A stretch of DNA of 64,000 nucleotides from Bacteroidales bacterium. Its GTDB lineage: Bacteria > Bacteroidota > Bacteroidia > Bacteroidales > VadinHA17. The translations under genes and the position numbers were made by a program. The notes beneath the pieces were generated by a model that did no database searches, had not been told where the DNA came from, and saw only the letters and a program-made list of their open reading frames with translations. The stretch lies in contig JAGNKY010000005.1 of the NCBI GenBank assembly GCA_017999895.1, positions 113,336-177,335 on the forward strand. Reading direction: 5' to 3'. This document shows positions 30,378 to 38,375 of this stretch, piece after piece; within the stretch, counting starts at the first letter, position 1, and every line of letters begins with the position of its first letter.

Positions 30378-31508
30378 ATGAAAAAAGAAATTTTATTATC
30401 AATTGTCTTGATTACAACTGGAGTGTTAATCACATCATGCAATCAGCAAAATAAAGGTAAAGCTAAGGTAACAAAAGAAACTTATGGGATACAAAATGGG
30501 AAGGAAGTTTTTCTTTTTACCCTTACCAATAAAAATAGCAATGTATTGAAGTTGACCAATTACGGAGCAAGAATTACATGGATTGAAGTTCCTGACAGAG
30601 AAGGGAAGAAAGAGAATATTACCTTTGGATTTGACACTTTTGATAAGATGATCAAAGGTGATCCTTATTTCGGAGCAGTTGTAGGCAGATATGCAAACAG
30701 AATTGCAAAAGGGAAATTCACACTCGATGGTGTGGAGTATTCACTTACACTTAATAATGGTCCAAATTCTCTTCATGGTGGACCAGGAGGATGGCACAGC
30801 GTTGTTTGGGATGCTGAAATAATTAAAGATTCAAAATATCCTTCGGTAAAATTCACATATCATAGCCCCGATATGGAAGAAGGCTATCCGGGTAATATGG
30901 ATGTAGAAGTTTTATATACCTGGACAGATAACAATGAAATAATAATTGACTATAAATGTACAACTGATAAGAAAACTGTTCTTAACGTAACAAATCATGC
31001 ATATTTCAATCTGCATGGAGCAGGTAACGGCGATATTCTTGATCATGAACTGGTAATTAAAGCTTCGAGATTTGTAGCTGTTGATTCAACTTTGATACCC
31101 ACTGGTGAGCTCAGACCTGTTGCAGGTACTCCATTTGATTTTACAACTCCCCATAAAATAGGTGAGAGAATAAATGAGCCGTACGACCAGCTTATTTTAG
31201 GAAAAGGTTACGACCATACCTTTGTACTGGATAATATTGAGGAAGTGGATGCCACGGTTTATGATCCTTTAACAGGAAGGTTTATGGAAGTTATTACTGA
31301 TCAACCGGGTATACAGTTTTATTGTGGAAATTTTCTTAATGGCAGCTTGATCGGTTATGGAGGGAAACCTTATACTTTCAGATCTGGTCTTTGTCTTGAG
31401 ACTGGTCATTTTCCAGATAGCCCTAATCATCCTGATTTTCCAACAACAGTTCTTAATCCGGGCGAAATATTTAAATCGAGGACTACCTACAGGTTTTCTG
31501 TGAAATAG
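30378..31508 (+). CDS. galM: aldose 1-epimerase (mutarotase), lipoprotein
   Basis: 376 residues. The N-terminus is a lipoprotein signal with lipobox LITSC (Cys about residue 21), so the enzyme is anchored in the periplasm or outer membrane rather than cytoplasmic. Catalytic-fold marks: YGARITWIEVPD, VGRYANRIAKGKF, SLHGGPGGWHSVVWDAE (about 130), TNHAYFNLHG (about 204-213, catalytic His) and LETGHFPDSPNHPDFP (about 340, with catalytic Glu in this region). Mutarotases interconvert sugar anomers before transport. Downstream of the ara genes, so it probably feeds the symporter. Confidence 0.95.
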   Translation: MKKEILLSIVLITTGVLITSCNQQNKGKAKVTKETYGIQNGKEVFLFTLTNKNSNVLKLTNYGARITWIEVPDREGKKENITFGFDTFDKMIKGDPYFGAVVGRYANRIAKGKFTLDGVEYSLTLNNGPNSLHGGPGGWHSVVWDAEIIKDSKYPSVKFTYHSPDMEEGYPGNMDVEVLYTWTDNNEIIIDYKCTTDKKTVLNVTNHAYFNLHGAGNGDILDHELVIKASRFVAVDSTLIPTGELRPVAGTPFDFTTPHKIGERINEPYDQLILGKGYDHTFVLDNIEEVDATVYDPLTGRFMEVITDQPGIQFYCGNFLNGSLIGYGGKPYTFRSGLCLETGHFPDSPNHPDFPTTVLNPGEIFKSRTTYRFSVK

Positions 31509-31541
31509 AAATAGCAGGAATGTATTTTAATTCTAATATTT

Positions 31542-31658
31542 CTCCTCCTCTCTGAGGAGGAGTACCCTGAGCGCAGCGAAGGGGGAGGTGGTAGGAACTA
31601 CCCCGTCCCGATTAACATCGGGACACCCCTCCTTGGGAAGAAGGGGAAATTAGGGTAA
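31542..31658. repeat. cluster of intergenic hairpins with a direct-repeat unit
   Basis: Consecutive perfect stems follow galM: CTCCTCCTC/GAGGAGGAG at 31542-31562, GGTAG/CTACC near 31590-31602, and GTCCCGAT/ATCGGGAC at 31605-31624. Then comes a 38-bp unit at 31621-31658 that recurs with two differences at 32763-32800. None has a T-run, so termination of galM is possible but unproven. The two 38-bp units bracket the tyrosine transposase in direct orientation. Confidence 0.75.
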
Positions 31659-31869
31659 AAGGGGGGAGTGGTGGGTTTGAGCGACCTTCCATGAAGAAGA
31701 AAAGGAATGCAATAAATGTTCTTCCGTTTTTCCGCTATCATCTGTATTATTTCAGTAATAGTCAGATATTCAATTGTAAATATTCAAATTTGAATGCTAC
31801 ATTAGAAAATAACTGCACTCATTCAGTTAATACTGGGAAAGTGTTGAATTTATATGACAGTAGCTTCAA

Positions 31870-31971
31870 TAAGCCGCGAATACGGCTAAATATGAATAAC
31901 CCCCGGTGAATCCGGGGGTAAAAGGAGCCCAACTAAAATATAAAAACCCTGAAGGGGTTTAATATAGTTGG
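31870..31971. repeat. left REP-like palindromes of the tyrosine transposase element
   Basis: Three palindromes in order: AGCCG/CGGCT at 31872-31887; ACCCCCGG/CCGGGGGT at 31899-31919; AAACCC/GGGTTT at 31944-31960 enclosed by CCAACTA/TAGTTGG (31929-31935, 31965-31971). The string GCTAAATATGAATAACCCCC here is matched, inverted, on the right side (GCTAAATGTGAATAACCCCC on the minus strand at 32545-32564), so the element has inverted ends. Confidence 0.8.
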
Positions 31972-32036
31972 ATTTAATATCCGCTTTTCTTATTTTTGAT
32001 TGCTATCGCTGTATTATTAACCTAATTTCTAAAACT

Positions 32037-32483
32037 ATGTCGAGTTATCGTCAACTTATCTATCACATTGTGTTCAGAACAAAGGGTAGTCAACCAACAA
32101 TTAAGAGTGATTATGCTGATCAGCTCTATGCATACATTGCAGGGATAATCAAAAACAAGAACAGTCACCTGTACCGTATTAATGGCATCGAAAACCATCT
32201 GCATATACTTACAGATGTGCATCCATCAATTGCACTTGCTGATTTTGTCAGGGAGATAAAAGTATCTGCTTCAATGTGGATGAAAAACAGTGGACTGTTC
32301 CCTTCATTTAGGGGATGGGCTGAGGGTTATGGTTCGTTTACCTGTTCATATATGGACATGGGGAGACTAATAGAATATGTAAAGAGTCAACAGGAACACC
32401 ACAAGAGAAAGACATTTGAAGAGGAATACAGAAGTCTTCTTCTTGAAACCGGGATTAGGATTGATGAAAGATATTTCCCATAA
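32037..32483 (+). CDS. REP-associated tyrosine transposase (IS200-like, Y1_Tnp)
   Basis: 148 residues from the ATG at 32037 (MSSYRQLIYHIVFRTKGSQP); the frame is open upstream to 31968 but without family similarity. The HUH motif is ENHLHIL (about residue 50) and the catalytic Tyr lies in RLIEYVKSQQEHH (about 114). The gene stands alone, without TnpB, and is flanked by inverted palindromes, the layout of RAYT domesticated transposases that act on REP sequences by single-strand cleavage. It looks intact. Length is normal for the family. Confidence 0.9.
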   Translation: MSSYRQLIYHIVFRTKGSQPTIKSDYADQLYAYIAGIIKNKNSHLYRINGIENHLHILTDVHPSIALADFVREIKVSASMWMKNSGLFPSFRGWAEGYGSFTCSYMDMGRLIEYVKSQQEHHKRKTFEEEYRSLLLETGIRIDERYFP

Positions 32484-32486
32484 CCT

Positions 32487-32585
32487 TACATTCAGCTCTT
32501 TCGGAGCTGGGAGGATATAGTTTGCTGTCTACCCCCAGATGGACTGGGGGTTATTCACATTTAGCTCCTTCAGAGGCTGGTGCTG
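32487..32585. repeat. right REP-like palindromes of the tyrosine transposase element
   Basis: CAGCTC/GAGCTG at 32493-32509, ACCCCCAG/CTGGGGGT at 32531-32551, and an imperfect AGCTCC/AGGCT arm near 32563-32578. The second palindrome and its neighbour are the inverted counterpart of the left end at 31872-31919, with changed but compensating stem bases. Confidence 0.75.
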
Positions 32586-32762
32586 CATTGATGAAAAAAG
32601 GAAAAAGAACGCAATATGTGTTCTCAGTCAGGCTGAACGGCTTCACTCAAACTAATTTCCATGTACATTGTTTATTATTCTTAGGCTCGTAATAAAAACG
32701 TTGCATTAAACATGGGATAAGAATAAAGCGGCAACAATCACATCCCTGACGGTAAACCTCAT

Positions 32763-32800
32763 GGACACCCCTCCTTAGGAAGGAGGGGAAATTAGGGTAA
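32763..32800. repeat. second copy of the 38-bp intergenic repeat
   Basis: Matches 31621-31658 at 36 of 38 positions, same orientation. The core is a 9-bp hairpin CCCCTCCTT/AAGGAGGGG. Between the transposase end and this unit (32590-32760) I see only a fragment resembling the ATG-AAG-rich stretch at 31691, with no credible gene. Confidence 0.8.
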
Positions 32801-32822
32801 TAATTATATTACAAACGAAATA

Positions 32823-32854
32823 AAAAAGGGGCGTAAAAAATAGCGCCCCTTTTT
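32823..32854 (-). terminator. intrinsic terminator of the susC-susD pair
   Basis: Perfect 11-bp stem AAAAAGGGGCG/CGCCCCTTTTT with a 10-nt loop, starting 20 bp beyond the susD stop. The flanking A and T runs let it work on both strands. Confidence 0.9.
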
Positions 32855-32873
32855 ATTATATTCAGAACTAATA

Positions 32874-34649
32874 TTACTTCCCGTATCCCGGATCCTGTGT
32901 AAGTATACCTCTTTGTATATCGAGCTGATCCTGAGGCAGAGGCCAGTAATCGTCTCTGTCGGGTTCATAAACAGCACCCTGCATAAAGATTCTGATTTTA
33001 ACATCACGTGCAACAAAATCATCAAGAGTTTGTTTTATGATGCCCCAACGCCGTAAGTCGTAGAAACGATAACCTTCAGTTGCAAATTCAAGTCTGATTT
33101 CCTCTCTTACAGCCTTTCTTGCATTTTCTTTAGTGTCGAAAGGATATGCATCGGCCGGTATATCAGGATAAGGTTCAACCTTATAATTTGCTGCAGGCTT
33201 AGTCCAGTCAACAACGGGGTCAATAAGCAGACTCTTATAACTTGTGCAAAGACCCATTATCGGAGTGGTATTTTTAGCACGGTTACGTATCTGATTAACC
33301 AGGCTACGTGCTAAAACAAGATCATTATCTTCGACTGCTACTTCGGCTCTCCATAGAATGATATGGCTCAAGCGGTATAACCTGAAATTCAATCCGTTGT
33401 AGAATCCAGTTCCGTATGTGTTCAGTGACTGTTCTGATTTGGCCTGCATAAATTTCTTTGTCATAAATGGTCCTCCATTTTCCTGCAGACGAATCCAGTC
33501 ATTGCCCGGATGTATACCCCAGCCTTTATAATCAATGCCGCGTCTTGCAATGGTATAATCAACACGTGGGTCGAGCGGATGTTCTGTAGGATGAAATTCG
33601 ACATTGCTTTTAATATTCTGATCCGTTGCAAGTGAGTCGCGAGAATTAGGATCAAGTATAGGCAGACCGTTATCATCTACCTGGAATGCTTCGAACAGGC
33701 TCTGGGAAGGTTGATAGAATCCCCATCCTCCGCATGATGCTGCGCCTTTCTGATGCTTAACTGCACCGGCAAGCATCATGCTTGTATGCCCTGTTGAAGT
33801 GGTGGAACACTGCAGTTCGAAAATTGATTCAGCATTATTTTCATGTGTCATATCAAAGTTCCACCCGTATTCGGCAACAAGATTGAATTTAGCGCTGTTC
33901 AGAATATCATCCAGCAAAGGTTTTGCTTTGTCAAATTCGTTCTGGTACATGTGTACCTGTGCCTTTATGGCTTCGGCTGCATATTTATGGATACGACCCT
34001 TTTCTCCTTTTGGCCTGTCGGTAGGCAGGTTGTTAATCGCTTCTTGCAAATCTGCCTCTATCTCATCCCAGCATGGAGAGGTGTTTGGAACATTCTCAGG
34101 CAGAACGTTTCCGAGTTCAGCTTGTGTTTTGATGTACGGAATCTTTTCAAACACTTTATTAGCCTGAAAATGGAACCATGCTCTCAGTGCCAAAGCTTCG
34201 CCCTTTATTTCCTTAGCTCTTGCTTCAGGAAAAGGTTTTGAAGATTGCTGTACTTTGTCCAGGTATTCGAGAACAAGATTAGCACAGAAGACTCCATTAT
34301 AACAATCCCGCCATTTCTCACGAACATAGGGATTGGAAGGCAAAGTCGTCCATCTTTCGACGTCGTTACAAGCCGACTGGTCGCCTGGTTCAGTGCCTTT
34401 GTAAGCATCATCGGAAGCAATACTTCCGTAAACCCAGTCGGCACCCATTGAAGAACCAAAAATTGATCTTCCTTTAGTTGCCTGGTACGCAGTAGCTAGG
34501 AGTGATTCGACGCCGTCAGTTGTCTCGAGAGCAGTACCCAATACTGTCCCATAGGGTTCCTTTGTAAGAAACTCATCGCTGCATGAATAAATCAAAGCCA
34601 GGCCTGCAATGAACAAAATCGTTGTAAATAAACTTAATATTTTTTTCAT
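32874..34649 (-). CDS. SusD/RagB family outer-membrane glycan-binding lipoprotein
   Basis: 591 residues from the ATG at 34649 (MKKILSLFTTILF...); the frame runs 27 bp further up but that start lies in the gap. The lipobox is LIYSC. The SusD fold is shown by SIASDDAYKG, ALRAWFHFQANKVFEKIPY, GRIHKYAAEAIKAQVHMYQNEFDKAKPLLDDIL (TPR-like), RIRNRAKN-type VNQIRNRA and the C-terminal RLEFATEGYRFYDLRRWG. It binds oligosaccharide at the cell surface with its SusC partner, 33 bp upstream. Paralogue of the SusD at 45745. Confidence 0.95.
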   Translation of the reverse strand: MKKILSLFTTILFIAGLALIYSCSDEFLTKEPYGTVLGTALETTDGVESLLATAYQATKGRSIFGSSMGADWVYGSIASDDAYKGTEPGDQSACNDVERWTTLPSNPYVREKWRDCYNGVFCANLVLEYLDKVQQSSKPFPEARAKEIKGEALALRAWFHFQANKVFEKIPYIKTQAELGNVLPENVPNTSPCWDEIEADLQEAINNLPTDRPKGEKGRIHKYAAEAIKAQVHMYQNEFDKAKPLLDDILNSAKFNLVAEYGWNFDMTHENNAESIFELQCSTTSTGHTSMMLAGAVKHQKGAASCGGWGFYQPSQSLFEAFQVDDNGLPILDPNSRDSLATDQNIKSNVEFHPTEHPLDPRVDYTIARRGIDYKGWGIHPGNDWIRLQENGGPFMTKKFMQAKSEQSLNTYGTGFYNGLNFRLYRLSHIILWRAEVAVEDNDLVLARSLVNQIRNRAKNTTPIMGLCTSYKSLLIDPVVDWTKPAANYKVEPYPDIPADAYPFDTKENARKAVREEIRLEFATEGYRFYDLRRWGIIKQTLDDFVARDVKIRIFMQGAVYEPDRDDYWPLPQDQLDIQRGILTQDPGYGK

Positions 34650-34682
34650 ATCTATTTTGCTTTTAATGTTAATCAAAAAATT

Positions 34683-37600
34683 TTACAAGCCGAAAGTCAG
34701 GCCAAAGATAAATTGTTGAGGTGTCGGCCATGCGCCTGAATCTATTCCCATATTTATCCCGCCGGTATAAATTTCAGGATCGAGTCCGGAGTAATTTGTA
34801 ATTGTAAACAGGTTGGAAGCCTGGAAATAAATCTGAAGGTTTGACAGTTTGTTTTTGAGAAGCCGGTTAAGGTCATAGCCAATTCTCAGGTTCTTCATAC
34901 GAAGATATGAGCCGTCTTCAACAAAGTATGATGAAGGTTCCTGATGATCCGTATCTTTTTGATAAATTATTGGCATGGTAGCATCTCTATTATCTTTAAG
35001 ATATGGACTTCCCCATGATTCATACAGTCTTTTTTTGCTCTTGCCCGAAGGGAACTGTGTGAAATCAATGAATCTGCTTACATAATTTATTAGTTTATTA
35101 CCATAGCTTGCATACAAATTCGTATTCAGGAAAAATCCTTTATATTCCAGATTCAGCGTAAGGCCTGCTGTGAAGTCGGGATGTGGTGAACCGATATAAG
35201 TTCTATCGTTTGAATCAATATATCCATTACCGTCAATATCCCTGTATTTGAAATGGCCTGGTTTATTATAATCTCCAGTTGCTCCGAAAGCTTTTGGCCA
35301 TGCAATAACTTCTGCAGAATCCTGGAAGATACCTTCCACAATATATCCGAAGAACTCAGGGAATGCTCTGCCCGATTGGGTTCTTGTATAAATTTTTTCA
35401 CGGTATGTACTACCCTGATAAAAATCAGATTCAACATCGGTCAACCTTGTAACCTCATTTTTATAATGTGAAAAAACCAGGTCTGCACTATATCTAAATT
35501 CCCCGTTCAATGCAGAATTTGCATATCCGAGCTGAATATCGAAACCTGTATTTTTCATTTCGCCGATATTGATAGAAGGCGTGCTTACGTTGCCTTTTAC
35601 AAGAGGTTGCTGTTTCGGATAGAGCATATCTTTGGTATTTTTCTGCCAGATATCTATATTTAACGTAAGGTTTCTGAACAATGTAGCGTCAATACCAAAG
35701 TTTGTATTTGAAGCTGATTCCCATTTAACCTGGGCATTGCCTAACGAACTTATATAAAATCCTGTTGTACCGAGTGAATTATTAGAGCCGTCGAAAGGAT
35801 AATTTCCATATACACTGCCTGAAGTACTCGTAGCAAATTGTGTATAACTGTTGTAGTTTCCCATTCTATCATTACCCACAACACCATAGCCGAAACGGAG
35901 TTTTAATTCATCCAGCCAGTTTTTCGTACCGGCCATAAAGTTTTCCTGGGTGATTCTCCAGCCAAGTGAGAAAGCAGGGAAAACACCATATTTTTCCTCA
36001 CCAAAGCGTGAAGAACCGTCACGACGAATAACAGCTTCCAGCATGTATTTGTCGGCATAAGAATAATTAATACGTCCGAAGATCGAGAACATACTGTTTT
36101 CGCCATAAGGAGCGCCGGAATTGGTTATGTCGCGCAAGCCTGTGTTGATTGTCATGTAATCAATATCTTTGAAAGTAAACTGGTTTCTGCTTGCTGAGAG
36201 AGAACTTCCAAAAGTGTCATAGGCTTCAGTTCCAGCGATTATCTTTGCATTATGCTGACCAATTAAAAGAGAATATTCGGCAGTGTTGGTCCATGTCCAG
36301 TTCAATCCGTTTCCGTGTGAATAGCTCAATCCGTCATAGGTACCTCTTTCTGCATGTGCAACTTCAACATAACTTACATTCCTTGTAAAATATGAATTAT
36401 AATTTACTCCTATACGTGTTTGAATGGATAATCCTTTTAAAATATTGAATTTTAAATATCCATTACCACTCATATTCAAGCTTTTTGTGTTGTCGTACTG
36501 GTTTTTATCAAGAAGAAATACAGGGTTCTGTGCGTTACCGAGGCCTCCGGCTCTGGATCCTGCATAAGTTGTTCCTGAGATATCGAAAACAGGGACTATC
36601 GGAGGCATTCTATAACACCACGACACGATTGAGCTTTCTGAGTTATTATTGCCTGTATATCCAAAACTATAATTGTAATATCCGCCGAGGTTCATACCTA
36701 AATCAAGCCATTTTGCAGGGCTGGAATTGATATTTGTTCTGAAACTATATTTGTCGAGCCCGGTCCATTTAAAAACGCCTTCATCTTTTGTATATCCGAA
36801 TAAGAAAGCGTATGTTGTGTTAGTAGAACCGCCTGTAACATCAAGAGAAATATCCCTATAAAGACCATTTTGTTCCGATTCTTTCATCCAGTCGGTGCCA
36901 ATTTTGTTGGCTTTTGTTATGAGGTATGTATCGGTTCCGTCCTCCCATGAAAGTTTGTTGTCATAAAGGCTGGGATCTGTTCCAGGATCTCCTTCTTTTG
37001 CACCTGCGGGAAAGATATAATCAGGTATAACAGGTCTTTCCCCACTACCATATTGTTGATGGGAGAAATTCTTAACTCCTGCATTTTTAGCCTCAAGCCA
37101 TAGCATTTCGCCCCATTCCTGAGTATTCAGCAGGTCGTAATAATTAGAATTTCGGGTAATACCCTGTCTATAATTCAAGTTTAACGACACTTTTTGTCCT
37201 TTCTTGCCCGATTTTGTTGTAATAAGTACAACACCGTTAGCAGCTCTTGCTCCGTAAATTGACATTGCTGCGGCATCTTTAAGAATGGTTATTGATTCAA
37301 TGTCATTAGGTGAATAGTGTCCATTAGGCACGCCGTCAACAATATAAAGAGGATTTGCATCATTGATAGTTGTCATACCTCTTACTCTTATTGTAGCATC
37401 TGCTCCCGGGGTATGCTCGTTAAGCACAATAACGCCAGCCACTTTACCCTGCAGTCGCTGCACAGCACTCGGTGCAGTAGCTTCTGCAAGTGAAGCAGCA
37501 TTAACTGTTGAAACAGAACCGGTAAGAGTTTTTCTTGCCTGAGTCGAGTAACCAACAACCACAACTTCTTCAAGTGCCGAAACTTCCTCTTCCATCACAA

Positions 37601-37970
37601 CATCTATCACATTAAGGCTGCCTACTACTTTTTCCTGAGGTTTATATCCCACAAAGGAGAATACAAGTGTAGAGCCTGGCCCTGCAACGGTCAGAGAATA
37701 TCTTCCATCGGCATCAGAAATTGTTCCGTTGGTAGTACCTTTCTCAACGATATTTACTCCAGGCATGGTTTCCCCTGAAGTATTGGTGATTCTTCCTGTA
37801 ATTCTTTTCTGTTGCAAGTCAAAAGCTCCATTTATTCCATCATTAGAGGAGGCCACAAGAGGCTGAATTGTTGCAAAAATAAAAAGAACAGCAGAAAGTT
37901 TAAGGGTAACATGCAAAGCACTTTTTACCCTCGAAATTAAAAAATGCATGATTCTTTTTGTCATAATCAT
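34683..37970 (-). CDS. SusC/RagA TonB-dependent outer-membrane transporter
   Basis: 1095 residues. Signal peptide to about residue 42; carboxypeptidase-regulatory-like domain about 52-130 (ITGRITNTSGETMPGVNIVEK); TonB-box-like ALEEVVVVGYST (about 133-144); plug (VQRLQGKVAGVIVL, YIVDGVPNG, ILKDAAAMSIYGARAANGVVLITTKSG); beta-barrel to the C-terminal FIFGLTFGL. No STN domain, so control is not by sigma/anti-sigma signalling through this protein. Imports glycan pieces with the SusD encoded next. Strong similarity to the SusC at 42443 (shared MPGVNIVEKGTTNGTISD) shows a duplication. Confidence 0.96.
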   Translation of the reverse strand: MIMTKRIMHFLISRVKSALHVTLKLSAVLFIFATIQPLVASSNDGINGAFDLQQKRITGRITNTSGETMPGVNIVEKGTTNGTISDADGRYSLTVAGPGSTLVFSFVGYKPQEKVVGSLNVIDVVMEEEVSALEEVVVVGYSTQARKTLTGSVSTVNAASLAEATAPSAVQRLQGKVAGVIVLNEHTPGADATIRVRGMTTINDANPLYIVDGVPNGHYSPNDIESITILKDAAAMSIYGARAANGVVLITTKSGKKGQKVSLNLNYRQGITRNSNYYDLLNTQEWGEMLWLEAKNAGVKNFSHQQYGSGERPVIPDYIFPAGAKEGDPGTDPSLYDNKLSWEDGTDTYLITKANKIGTDWMKESEQNGLYRDISLDVTGGSTNTTYAFLFGYTKDEGVFKWTGLDKYSFRTNINSSPAKWLDLGMNLGGYYNYSFGYTGNNNSESSIVSWCYRMPPIVPVFDISGTTYAGSRAGGLGNAQNPVFLLDKNQYDNTKSLNMSGNGYLKFNILKGLSIQTRIGVNYNSYFTRNVSYVEVAHAERGTYDGLSYSHGNGLNWTWTNTAEYSLLIGQHNAKIIAGTEAYDTFGSSLSASRNQFTFKDIDYMTINTGLRDITNSGAPYGENSMFSIFGRINYSYADKYMLEAVIRRDGSSRFGEEKYGVFPAFSLGWRITQENFMAGTKNWLDELKLRFGYGVVGNDRMGNYNSYTQFATSTSGSVYGNYPFDGSNNSLGTTGFYISSLGNAQVKWESASNTNFGIDATLFRNLTLNIDIWQKNTKDMLYPKQQPLVKGNVSTPSINIGEMKNTGFDIQLGYANSALNGEFRYSADLVFSHYKNEVTRLTDVESDFYQGSTYREKIYTRTQSGRAFPEFFGYIVEGIFQDSAEVIAWPKAFGATGDYNKPGHFKYRDIDGNGYIDSNDRTYIGSPHPDFTAGLTLNLEYKGFFLNTNLYASYGNKLINYVSRFIDFTQFPSGKSKKRLYESWGSPYLKDNRDATMPIIYQKDTDHQEPSSYFVEDGSYLRMKNLRIGYDLNRLLKNKLSNLQIYFQASNLFTITNYSGLDPEIYTGGINMGIDSGAWPTPQQFIFGLTFGL

Positions 37971-38234
37971 TAAATTAAAAATTACATAATTGATTGAATT
38001 AAGTAGTAAAAAATAAATATCAGGAAATAGAATATTATTCCTTAAAATGTTAGCTATTTACTGATAAGATATTTTAGGAAAGAAATATTTCCTCTTAAGA
38101 AGAGTGCTCCGTTTTTCTTCATAGGCATACAGGTTTAAGGTTAGTATTATGGTTAATCATTAATTATTATTTACTATTATTTCCATATCAATATTATATC
38201 ATTTTATTGACATCTTGTTTTAAATATACCTGCC

Positions 38235-38278
38235 CAAATTTAACCCAAATTTTTTATCTCGCAAATTATAAGAGATAA
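38235..38278 (-). promoter_or_regulatory. promoter of the minus-strand susCD pair with overlapping inverted repeat
   Basis: On the minus strand TTTG (38265-38262), 19 bp and TAAATTTG (38242-38235) form a full Bacteroidota consensus, about 265 bp before the susC start. An inverted repeat TTATCTC-N11-GAGATAA at 38254-38278 covers the -33 element and is a plausible operator. The rest of the 405-bp gap (37971-38375) is AT-rich leader in which I see nothing else. Confidence 0.7.
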
Positions 38279-38375
38279 TTATTAAATTTTGACAATCTCA
38301 ATAATATAATTTAATACAATTATTGAAATTATTTTTTGTAAAAATAAAAAGAAATTAATCAATATCAAAATATAT

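Noticed and set aside
31691..31909. 72-codon frame after galM
   Set aside because: Runs into the left palindrome of the transposase element and has no recognisable feature; kept as repeat-associated sequence only.
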